From positions 154,411-218,410 of the forward strand of contig CAZVLB010000005.1 of NCBI GenBank assembly GCA_964627935.1: a stretch of 64,000 nt of DNA. Reading direction: 5' to 3'. This DNA comes from JAABVY01 sp964627935. Lineage in GTDB: Bacteria; Zixibacteria; MSB-5A5; JAABVY01. Positions 55,045 through 62,444 of the stretch are shown piece by piece (position 1 is the stretch's first letter; each line of letters opens with the position of its first letter). A program made the translations under genes and the position numbers. The notes under the pieces were generated by a model. It was not told where the DNA came from and ran no database searches. It saw nothing but the letters and a program-made list of their open reading frames with translations.

Positions 55045-55197
55045 ATGATTTGTGGATAACATCATGGTTGCTGTGGAAAAGCCGTTAACTGTATGATTAA
55101 CAATAAGCTAATCAACAATCTTAATTTAGAAATTTAAGAGTTGTCCACAAGCCTGTGTTTAATTGACAGGTATGATTTAAGCCAATATTAGTATTAT
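55045..55197. other. Candidate replication origin (DnaA-box cluster)
   Basis: A 153-bp AT-rich gap. TGTGGATAA (55051-55059) is the complement of the perfect DnaA box TTATCCACA. TGTGGAAAA (55072-55080) is the TTTTCCACA variant. TTGTCCACA (55141-55149) is one mismatch away. An A/T-rich stretch lies between boxes. The parABS cluster next door supports a position near the origin. dnaA itself is not in the window. Confidence 0.45.
55163..55191 (+). promoter_or_regulatory. Promoter with leaderless layout
   Basis: A perfect TTGACA (55163-55168), a 17-base spacer and TATTAG (55186-55191). The ATG of the next gene is at 55198, six bases later, so the message would begin at about its start codon. Confidence 0.5.
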
Positions 55198-55893
55198 ATG
55201 AGCACAAAATTAACGATTCTGGCATTTTTTATTTTTCTGGCCGGCCTGGGGCTTTTGCTGTATTCATTTATACAGATAGTAAGCGGTTTACAGAAGAGTA
55301 AAAGACGCGCTTATGCTTCGGTCAGGAGCAATATCTGGCTGAGAGTTACGTTGATCTCGGCCGGTATGGTATTTATTGTCCTCTCGCAGGCTTTCTTCTG
55401 GTTTAATTCCAGCCTGCGCGACTATCATGTGCTCAACCGCAATATTCCTCTGGCGCAGGTATCATTTATAGATTCAGAAAATGATAAGCCGCGCATGTTT
55501 CTGCATACATTTAATGCCAGCAATCGTCCTGTGCTGGCCAATGAGATCCTGCTGGATGATTCGCTGTTCCAGATAGAGATCGAGGTAATCAAATTCAAGA
55601 ATCTGGGTAACCTGTTCGGTTTGAATGAATTCTATCGTTTCTCGCGACTCATCTACATCAGCGATTATGACCAGGCACTGGAAGATTTCAAGTCGGTACC
55701 GCTGCATGATAACGGAGCCAAGGTCACCAATGTGATCCGTGGCATGAAGACATTCATCACCCTGGCGCATACACGTACGGTGCTGACCGATCCAATGACG
55801 CTGGACAGCGGCGAGACATTCGAAATCAGCTACAATGATATGGGACTTCTGGAAGTCAACAGCGAATATGCGTTGAGCCATAAGCAGGAATAA
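55198..55893 (+). CDS. Hypothetical membrane protein
   Basis: A 231-residue protein with two N-terminal transmembrane helices (about 6-28 and 49-70) and a soluble, beta-rich C-terminal domain facing the periplasm by inference. No motif or family is recognised. It lies directly after the DnaA-box gap and before an SDR gene. Its only signal is the promoter six bases upstream. Confidence 0.65.
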   Translation: MSTKLTILAFFIFLAGLGLLLYSFIQIVSGLQKSKRRAYASVRSNIWLRVTLISAGMVFIVLSQAFFWFNSSLRDYHVLNRNIPLAQVSFIDSENDKPRMFLHTFNASNRPVLANEILLDDSLFQIEIEVIKFKNLGNLFGLNEFYRFSRLIYISDYDQALEDFKSVPLHDNGAKVTNVIRGMKTFITLAHTRTVLTDPMTLDSGETFEISYNDMGLLEVNSEYALSHKQE

Positions 55894-55974
55894 CTTCCCC
55901 ATTTCTCCGCATTAATCAAAACAATTTTCATATTGCGTTTGTTAACGAATAGACAGACTCGCTAGGTCTATTTT

Positions 55975-56805
55975 ATGGCGCATGATTCATTCAAAGAAAA
56001 TGTCGTGATCATTACTGGTGCCTCGAGCGGAATCGGCCGTGAACTGGCATTGCAACTGGCCTCGCAGGGTGCCTGGCTGATATTGGCATCGCGCAATATT
56101 CAGGCCCTGAATGATGTGGCCGACGGATGCGAGCAGAATGGCGGAAGGGTTTATGCGCTGCAGACCGATGTCTCCTCTGAGGATCAATGCCGACGACTGA
56201 TCGATGAAACTGTGCGTGTCTATGGCAGAATTGACACATTGATCAACAACGCCGGCTTTGGATCACGGGGCCGGCTGGATGAGCTCGCTGACCTGGAAAC
56301 ATTCAAGAAAGTCATGGATGTCAATTTTCGGGGGACATTGTATTGCACATACTATGCCTTGCCGTATCTGAAACAGAGCAATGGCCGGATTGTCAATGTC
56401 TCCAGTGTGCTGGGCAAAGTTGCGGCATGGGGTGGGACGGCATATTGTTCAAGTAAATTTGCCATGGCCGGTTTTACCGATGCGCTGCGTAATGAGATGG
56501 CCGGCGAAAGTGTAACTGTGACCGGCGTTTATCCCGGATATATTATCACCAATTTTGCCGGCAATGTGGTCAAACAGGATGGGAGCAGGATGGGTGATGA
56601 GGGCATGAAGCTGTATACATCCGGCATGATGACCGCGCAGGCCTGTGCCTCAAAGATAATCAAGGCCGCGGCCAAACGGAAACGCGAGATCGTGCTGACC
56701 GGGCTGGGCAGGTTTGCTGTGTTTCTGAACAGGGTATCACCCAAACTGGTAGACTGGCTGGCCTTACGGATTCAGAAGCAGAGACTCAGGCGAGAGCAAT
56801 CATAA
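55975..56805 (+). CDS. SDR-family oxidoreductase
   Basis: A 276-residue classical short-chain dehydrogenase with TGASSGIGRE (about 14-23), NNAGFG (about 90-95) and catalytic YCSSK (about 158-162). The C-terminal tail (about 235-276) is basic and partly hydrophobic, like the DltE/YqjQ subgroup that often acts on lipid-like substrates. Substrate not identified. It is monocistronic. Confidence 0.85.
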   Translation: MAHDSFKENVVIITGASSGIGRELALQLASQGAWLILASRNIQALNDVADGCEQNGGRVYALQTDVSSEDQCRRLIDETVRVYGRIDTLINNAGFGSRGRLDELADLETFKKVMDVNFRGTLYCTYYALPYLKQSNGRIVNVSSVLGKVAAWGGTAYCSSKFAMAGFTDALRNEMAGESVTVTGVYPGYIITNFAGNVVKQDGSRMGDEGMKLYTSGMMTAQACASKIIKAAAKRKREIVLTGLGRFAVFLNRVSPKLVDWLALRIQKQRLRREQS

Positions 56806-56968
56806 TGATGCCCCCCGGTATCGACCTTTTTAATGATTGATATACTATAGAACATTTCCATAACTAAATATCAATAATGAACTTACTGTCTATTTTTTTG
56901 TTTAAATATATGGCCTGGAGATAGGCTATGACTGTCAATCAAAGGCATAAGAACATAGCGTTCCAAGA
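56806..56968. other. Gap before the kamA promoter
   Basis: AT-rich sequence without a gene. A run of T near 56897 follows no clear stem, so no terminator is called for the SDR gene. Confidence 0.4.
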
Positions 56969-56997
56969 TTGACAAACAGGCTATTTTTCGTTATATT
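56969..56997 (+). promoter_or_regulatory. Promoter of the KamA-like gene
   Basis: TTGACA (56969-56974), a 17-base spacer and TATATT (56992-56997), a near-consensus pair. The predicted start near 57004 leaves a leader of about 164 bases. Confidence 0.75.
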
Positions 56998-57003
56998 ATT
57001 CAC

Positions 57004-57167
57004 AAAGGGTCTGCGTTATAAACATCATTTTGAATTATAGAAATAATCTCACGCAGACATTGACGCGGGTTGTGTCTTTGCCAGTTTAGTAATCTGCTTA
57101 TTCCGCAGTTATTTTCAGCTCGCTTGATTGATTTTGCTTCGTTTGAGATGAGCAGGAAGGAGGTTTT
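57004..57167 (+). promoter_or_regulatory. Structured 5' leader, candidate cis-regulatory RNA
   Basis: GTCTGCGT (57009-57016) pairs perfectly with ACGCAGAC (57051-57058). Inside is the hairpin ATTAT-AGAA-ATAAT near 57034-57047. A second unpaired-looking stretch runs to the AGGAGG site just before the ATG. I do not see the conserved core of a lysine or other known riboswitch. Confidence 0.4.
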
Positions 57168-58337
57168 ATGACCGCCACATACGATCATAAGACAGCCGGT
57201 TTGAAAAATCAACCCAGATATATTTATGATATAGAGGATGTGCCGCAACTGAGCCGTGCGGAAAAAGAACGTCTTAGGGATGTCACCGGTTATTTTGCAT
57301 TTCGCACCAATGAATACTACCTCAATTTGATCGACTGGAATAATCCCAATGATCCGATTCGCAGGCTGATTATACCCGATCCGGAAGAATTGAATGACTG
57401 GCGCAACCTGGATCCCTGCAATGAGCGCGGGATCACTGTGCGCCAGGGCGTGCAGCACAAGTATGGTTCGACTGCATTGCTGTTGGTTCATGAGGCCTGC
57501 AACAGCTTCTGCCGCTACTGTTTCCGCAAACGTTTGTTTATCAACAGGACCGGCGAGGTCAGCTATGATGTCTCCGAGGGGATCGATTATATCCGGGAGA
57601 ATCCGGAGATCAATAATGTGCTCCTGACCGGTGGCGATCCGATGTTACTCTCGACCCGTCGGCTGGAGATGGTTCTCTCTGAACTGCGCGAGATCGATCA
57701 TTTGAAAGTTATTCGTATCGGCACCAAGATACCGGCCTTCAACCCCTTCAGGATTATCGAGGACCCGTATCTTCCGGAAGTGATACAGAAATATTCGGAA
57801 CCGGATCGACGAATATATTTTATGACACATTTCGATCATCCCAATGAGATCACCGGCTATTCCCGTCAGGCGATCGATATCCTGCTCAAGGCGGGTGCTG
57901 TGTGTGCCAATCAGAATCCGATTATCAGGGGTATTTCGGATAAGTCGCGTGTGATGGCCGAGCTCTGGAATGAGCTGTCGTATATCGGTTCCCCGCAGTA
58001 TTATGTTTTCCAGTGCCGTCCGACCTCCGGTAATGAACCATATGCGGTGCCGATCACCGAGGCCTACTATAAGATCGAGGAGGCCAAGAAGAAATGTTCC
58101 GGGCTGGCCAAACGTGCCAAGTATGTCATGTCGCATGCTACCGGAAAGATCGAGGTTGTGGGTGTGGATGACAATTTCGTGTACATGAAATATCATCGCG
58201 CCAAAGAGACTGATGATGAACAGAAATTTGTTGTCTGTTACCGTAATGATACCGCGGCTTGGTTTGATGAATTCGAGATTGTCGAGGGATTCGGCGATCA
58301 GATGATGGGCGACGAAATGATTCATGCCGCCGGTTAG
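57168..58337 (+). CDS. KamA-family radical SAM protein (lysine 2,3-aminomutase-like)
   Basis: A 389-residue radical SAM enzyme. The iron-sulfur motif is CNSFCRYCFRKR (about 109-120), C-x3-C-x2-C. GGDPML is the SAM-binding stretch (about 146-151), followed by RIGTKIPAFNP. Lysine 2,3-aminomutases bind PLP through a lysine in a Gly-rich PGGGGK; here the matching place reads SHATGK (about 325-330), so the lysine is kept but its surroundings differ. The product could be beta-lysine or another beta-amino acid. AGGAGG lies just before the ATG. It is alone with its own promoter and terminator. Confidence 0.85.
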   Translation: MTATYDHKTAGLKNQPRYIYDIEDVPQLSRAEKERLRDVTGYFAFRTNEYYLNLIDWNNPNDPIRRLIIPDPEELNDWRNLDPCNERGITVRQGVQHKYGSTALLLVHEACNSFCRYCFRKRLFINRTGEVSYDVSEGIDYIRENPEINNVLLTGGDPMLLSTRRLEMVLSELREIDHLKVIRIGTKIPAFNPFRIIEDPYLPEVIQKYSEPDRRIYFMTHFDHPNEITGYSRQAIDILLKAGAVCANQNPIIRGISDKSRVMAELWNELSYIGSPQYYVFQCRPTSGNEPYAVPITEAYYKIEEAKKKCSGLAKRAKYVMSHATGKIEVVGVDDNFVYMKYHRAKETDDEQKFVVCYRNDTAAWFDEFEIVEGFGDQMMGDEMIHAAG

Positions 58338-58363
58338 ATATATTTTTAAGATCAAGAATTGAG

Positions 58364-58394
58364 GCAGGCGTTTTTGAATACGCCTGCTTTTTTT
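58364..58394 (+). terminator. Rho-independent terminator after the KamA-like gene
   Basis: GCAGGCGT (58364-58371) pairs with ACGCCTGC (58380-58387), followed by seven T. Confidence 0.93.
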
Positions 58395-58986
58395 ATGTGC
58401 ATGTCTGGATTGTTATATTTTATTCTACGCAGTGCCCAAAAAGTGGGACCATGATACAATCACTGCACTATGTGATGGGTGGCAGGCTCAAGCTTTGCCT
58501 GGGCCTGAAAGGCGTGGATACTAAAGAAATCCTGCCCAAAGCAAGTTTGGGCAGGTCACCCAGTCGGGCAGATGTGGGCATCTGCCCGGCACATAGGTGT
58601 AATTCACGGTGCATTTATCGAAAGCCGGACAGGCTTGACGTACACAGCGCACATATTAATTTCGAGTCATTGATCGTGGCAATCTAACGCTGATATTCAA
58701 TACGGCTGAGATTCCCACGTCATCCCGAATTTCCGATAAATCGCCAAAACGGGACCCCTCGTAATGACATGAAATGGATGTTCAGAGACAAACAGTAAAG
58801 CCTGTTGCGGCAGTTCTTTAACGCAGTGGTGAACTGCCGCTTATAAATACCGCTCCAAAGCACGCGCCCTCAGGAATCTTCCTGACGGAATCACCTGTCG
58901 GTTTTTTCGCTGAATGCCACTTATGTGCCGAGGCTGACTGTTACATTCCGGAATTATATACCGCAATAAACTATCCCCCAATAAAT
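58395..58986. repeat. Gene-free stretch with palindromic repeats
   Basis: It holds CCTGCCCAAA-GCAAG-TTTGGGCAGG near 58531-58555 and GGCAGATG-TGGG-CATCTGCC (58567-58586), the usual hairpin in the opposite orientation. GCGGCAGTTCTTTAACGCAG...GAACTGCCGC lies at 58805-58841 and TCAGGAA-TC-TTCCTGA near 58871. The frame at 58397-58687 is made of repeat sequence and is not called as a gene. Confidence 0.7.
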
Positions 58987-59021
58987 AAAGACGGTGCCGG
59001 ATTAAATCCCGCACCGTCTTT
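58987..59021. terminator. Hairpin terminator, probably bidirectional
   Basis: AAAGACGGTGC (58987-58997) pairs with GCACCGTCTTT (59011-59021) around a 13-base loop. It is T-flanked in both directions. It lies 84 bp past the 3' end of the DUF378 gene and would end that transcript. Confidence 0.7.
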
Positions 59022-59105
59022 TGTAAGAACCTCTATTTTACCTGAAAGACCCCTTTTTGTTACTCACATTCAGGCCCCTTTTAACTTTGTATTCCGCCTG
59101 AGACC

Positions 59106-59327
59106 TTATGCCTGAGCGGGTGAGAGGTTCCATCTGCGCTGAATCGCCTTCCACTGGGCGGCCTGGTACAGAGCACCAACACCAACCAGGATATAGACTA
59201 TTCTGCTCAGAACACTCATATCGCCGAAGATCGTGGCAACCAGATCAAATCTGAACAGGCCCACAAGGCCCCAGTTCAAACCGCCGACTACCAGCAGTAC
59301 TGCTACGATAATGTCTAATGCTTTCAT
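59106..59327 (-). CDS. DUF378 small membrane protein
   Basis: A 73-residue protein with two hydrophobic segments (about 5-24 and 40-58). The family core GGLNWGLVGLFRFDLVATIF is split around the first helix; DUF378 proteins are small and of unknown function. GGAGG lies five bases before the ATG at 59327, so the longer TTG start is not used. It is divergent from the CarH-like regulator, about 300 bp away. Confidence 0.85.
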   Translation of the reverse strand: MKALDIIVAVLLVVGGLNWGLVGLFRFDLVATIFGDMSVLSRIVYILVGVGALYQAAQWKAIQRRWNLSPAQA

Positions 59328-59550
59328 TTTTTCCTCCAAGAGTTATTAGTTTGAGTTTCTTGTTTTCTAATTCTTCATCGTTTCTGCTAAATCAAAACCA
59401 CACCTGTCTCATGTTTGTTCCATATGTGTCGATAAAATATTTAAAATCGTGACGATATTTTTCATTAATCACAGAGCCAATCTCTTTATGATATGACATA
59501 TAAGGACTTATGGCAAATTATGGAGCTGCAAATATTTTTTGATTTACTTA

Positions 59551-59605
59551 GAAATATTGAACAAATATTCGATATTATGGTTAGAATATTTAGACAATTG
59601 TATAA
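59551..59605. promoter_or_regulatory. Possible CarH-type operator, 11-bp-phased repeats
   Basis: Five consecutive 11-bp blocks: GAAATATTGAA, CAAATATTCGA, TATTATGGTTA, GAATATTTAGA, CAATTGTATAA. AATATT recurs at 59531, 59553, 59564 and 59585, that is 22, 11 and 21 bases apart. CarH tetramers bind 11-bp direct repeats near their own promoter. It lies 22 bp before the regulator ATG. The repeats are loose and the exact consensus is not matched. Bases 59328-59530 show nothing else. Confidence 0.4.
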
Positions 59606-59626
59606 CCTTTAACGGTAAGGTGGTCA

Positions 59627-60586
59627 ATGGAACATCGACATCCAATAAAAGTGGCGGCTTTGAGATCGGGCCTTTCCGCGCATGTGATCCGCATGTGGGA
59701 AAGGCGCTACAAAGCCGTGACTCCCGCGCGCACATCGACCAACCGCAGATCATACAGCGATCAGGATATTGACCGGCTGATTCTTCTGCGACGGGCGACC
59801 GAGGCGGGAGAGAGTATCGGGCAGATCGCCGGTTTATCCGATGATGATCTGCGCAAGATAGTTGAAATAGATGAAGATTATTTTCCTTCATCTTATGATG
59901 ATGGCAAAGCCAGGTTTCGTGATCCGCAGGGAGGTGATTATCTCAAACGCTGTCTTGAGGCGGCCGAGCAGCTTGATGCCCGGGCACTCGAGGACACATT
60001 GCTGGAAGCCTCAGGCGAACTGAGCCGTCCCGATCTGCTGTCCAAAGTGCTTGAACCGCTTATGTATACATTGGGCGACAGGTGGCGCGAGGGAAAACTT
60101 CGCGTGGTTCATGAACATCTCGCCTCAGCCATAGTGCGTTCATTTCTGGGCAACCTGGGCAGCAATTGCAGTAATGATGATAGCGCTCCCGGGCTGGTGG
60201 TGACAACACCCAGCGGGCAGGTTCATGAGTTCGGGGCATTGATGGTTGCTGTGGCGGCCTGTTCGGCGGGCTGGAATGCGACTTACCTGGGTCCTCAACT
60301 CCCGGCTGAAGAAATCGCCAATGCCGCAATGCGCAAGAAAGCCTCGGCGGTGGCCCTGAGCATTATTTATCCGCCCGATGATCCTCGTTTGGGGCCGGAA
60401 GTTCGCAAACTGAGACGTATGCTCGATCCCAATATTGTGCTGATGGTTGGCGGACGATCTGCGGAAAGCTACCGTGAATCATTTAATGATATCGGGGTTC
60501 ATCTGCTTAAAAACATTGCGGGACTGGGTAAATTTCTGCATAAATTAAGGCAGGATCTGCCACGTATTGAAAAAGGAATCAGATGA
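59627..60586 (+). CDS. CarH/LitR-type B12-dependent photoreceptor regulator (MerR family)
   Basis: A 319-residue light sensor. It has a MerR winged helix (about 5-75; IRMWERRYKAVTPART). The cobalamin-binding region follows: a four-helix cap with GDRWREGKLRVVHEHLAS (about 152-169), holding the Trp, Glu and His that CarH uses to clamp adenosylcobalamin, then a Rossmann domain with SGQVHEFGA (about 194-202), whose His is the lower cobalt ligand. In the dark such proteins repress; light releases them. The stop overlaps the photolyase start by four bases, so the regulator heads its own light-response operon. Confidence 0.92.
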   Translation: MEHRHPIKVAALRSGLSAHVIRMWERRYKAVTPARTSTNRRSYSDQDIDRLILLRRATEAGESIGQIAGLSDDDLRKIVEIDEDYFPSSYDDGKARFRDPQGGDYLKRCLEAAEQLDARALEDTLLEASGELSRPDLLSKVLEPLMYTLGDRWREGKLRVVHEHLASAIVRSFLGNLGSNCSNDDSAPGLVVTTPSGQVHEFGALMVAVAACSAGWNATYLGPQLPAEEIANAAMRKKASAVALSIIYPPDDPRLGPEVRKLRRMLDPNIVLMVGGRSAESYRESFNDIGVHLLKNIAGLGKFLHKLRQDLPRIEKGIR

Positions 60587-61956
60587 AAGATTTCGATAAA
60601 AGGCGGGTCAGGTCATTTAACGACCTGAAATATGAACATGGCTCGGTGATTTACTGGATGAGCCGTGACCAGCGTGTGGATGACAACTGGGCGCTTCTGT
60701 ATGCGCGTTACCTGGCGGAGGAATATAAGGCTCCCCTTGCTGTGATCTTTTGCCTGGTGCCGTCATATCTGGATGCCACTCTTCGTCAATACGATTTCAT
60801 GATTCGTGGTTTGAAGCAGGTCGAAAAGAAGCTCAAAACTCTGAATGTCCCCTTTTACCTGCTTATGGGTGAACCAAAAATAGAAATCCCGGCTTTTCTG
60901 AAAAAGCAAAAGGCCGGGGTGCTGGTTACAGATTTCAACCCGCTCAGGATCAATCGCCAGTGGAAAGAGGAAGTCAACCGTGCAATCAATGTTCCATCAT
61001 ATGAGGTTGACGCTCATAATATAGTGCCGGTCCGGGCAGTATCGGATAAAATGGAATATGCCGCCTACACGATTAGGCCCAAAATTCAAAAGCTGTTGCC
61101 GGAATTCCTCGTCAGCATACCTCCTTTTAAAAGGTATGAGCTTGAATGGCAGTCAAAATGGCCCGAGAATGACTGGAATCTGACATTGAAGAGCCTTAAA
61201 GTTGACAAATCTGTTGCGCCGATTGACCGTTTTGAGCCAGGTGAGGATGCGGCGATTAAGATGCTGGATGATTTTTTGGCTGAAAGACTGGAGGAATATG
61301 ATCAGTTGCGCAACGATCCCAATGCCGATAAGCAGTCCGATCTTTCGCCCTATCTTCATTTCGGGCAGATTTCTGCCCAGCGCGTGGCCCGCGAGGTGCT
61401 GGATCGCACTCCCTGGTCAAAATCGCAGGAGGCTTTTCTGGAGCAGTTGATTGTCAGGCGCGAGTTGTCAGACAATTTCTGCTATTACAATCCCGATTAT
61501 GACAGCTATGACGGTTTTCCCGAATGGGCTAGGGCGAGCCTCGAGCAGCATAAATCAGATCCACGCGAATATACATATTCACTAAAACAGTTCGAAAAGG
61601 CCGAGACTCATGATGATCTGTGGAATGCGGCCCAGGATGAAATGGTTTACGGCGGCAAGATGCATGGATATATGCGCATGTACTGGGCCAAGAAGATACT
61701 GGAATGGAGCAATAGGCCGGAAGAGGCAATGGCCACCGCAGTTTATCTTAATGATAAATATGAACTCGATGGCCGTGATCCGAATGGTTATGCCGGGATC
61801 GCCTGGTCGATCGGCGGGGTACATGACAGGCCCTGGTTCGAACGGGAAATATTCGGAAAAATTCGTTTTATGAGTTATAATGGATGTAAGAAAAAATTCA
61901 ACATCGAAGCTTATATAGAAAAAGTGAATGTGCTTAAACAAAGGGGTGGGAAATGA
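60583..61956 (+). CDS. Class II CPD photolyase
   Basis: A 457-residue flavin photolyase that repairs cyclobutane pyrimidine dimers with light. The class II opening VIYWMSRDQRVDDNWALLYA (about 20-39), the C-terminal FAD region with HGYMRMYWAKKILEW (about 361-375) and DGRDPNGYAGIAWSIGG (about 398-414) identify it. Residues for FAD stacking and the electron-transfer tryptophans of class II are in that half. It overlaps the CarH-like gene before it and the SRPBCC gene after it by four bases each, so it is light-induced by inference. Confidence 0.93.
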   Translation: MKDFDKRRVRSFNDLKYEHGSVIYWMSRDQRVDDNWALLYARYLAEEYKAPLAVIFCLVPSYLDATLRQYDFMIRGLKQVEKKLKTLNVPFYLLMGEPKIEIPAFLKKQKAGVLVTDFNPLRINRQWKEEVNRAINVPSYEVDAHNIVPVRAVSDKMEYAAYTIRPKIQKLLPEFLVSIPPFKRYELEWQSKWPENDWNLTLKSLKVDKSVAPIDRFEPGEDAAIKMLDDFLAERLEEYDQLRNDPNADKQSDLSPYLHFGQISAQRVAREVLDRTPWSKSQEAFLEQLIVRRELSDNFCYYNPDYDSYDGFPEWARASLEQHKSDPREYTYSLKQFEKAETHDDLWNAAQDEMVYGGKMHGYMRMYWAKKILEWSNRPEEAMATAVYLNDKYELDGRDPNGYAGIAWSIGGVHDRPWFEREIFGKIRFMSYNGCKKKFNIEAYIEKVNVLKQRGGK

Positions 61957-62435
61957 AAGTACGTACATTGAAAAAGAGCCAGCTGGTGAAAAAGCCGCTG
62001 GATGAGGTCTTTGATTTTTTCTCAAGCCCCGAGAATCTTGCCAGGATAACTCCGCCGGAGATGGGCTTCAATATTATCACGCCCGGGCCGATCGAGATGA
62101 AACCCGGGGCATTGATCGATTACACTGTCAGGGTCAGCGGTATACCTGTGCGCTGGACGACATTGATCACAGAATTCGATCCGCCGCATAAATTCGTGGA
62201 TGTGCAGCTCAAGGGCCCCTATCAGTTCTGGCATCATACGCACACATTCAAGCAGATCGGCGAGGAGACATTGATCGATGACGAGATCAAGTACATGCTT
62301 CCATTCGGTTTTCTGGGCGATATAGTTCATGCGCTGAGTGTCAGGGGCCAGCTCGAGAAGATATTCAATTACCGTTACAAGATAATCGCAAAGCATTTTG
62401 CCGCTGATGAGCCGGATGAGACGGCCGGGAAGTAA
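61953..62435 (+). CDS. SRPBCC-family protein (START/CalC-like ligand-binding fold)
   Basis: A 160-residue helix-grip protein. It opens with KKPLDEVFDFFSSPENLARITPP, here cut to the recognisable VFDFFSSPENLARITPP, then VRWTTLITEF and the fold's GPYQFWHHTHTF. It binds a hydrophobic molecule in a central cavity; several light-response operons with CarH or LitR carry such a protein. Overlaps the photolyase gene by four bases. Confidence 0.88.
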   Translation: MKVRTLKKSQLVKKPLDEVFDFFSSPENLARITPPEMGFNIITPGPIEMKPGALIDYTVRVSGIPVRWTTLITEFDPPHKFVDVQLKGPYQFWHHTHTFKQIGEETLIDDEIKYMLPFGFLGDIVHALSVRGQLEKIFNYRYKIIAKHFAADEPDETAGK

Positions 62436-62444
62436 GAGGTTATG

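Noticed and set aside
57004..57167. Lysine riboswitch before the KamA-like gene
   Set aside because: The leader folds, but the conserved junction and loop sequences of the lysine riboswitch are not visible.
57645..58355. Minus-strand frame opposite the KamA-like gene
   Set aside because: Antisense of a clear radical SAM gene; composition and lack of motifs show it is not coding.
58397..58687. 96-residue frame after the KamA-like gene
   Set aside because: Built almost wholly of intergenic repeat sequence; no ribosome site and no family.
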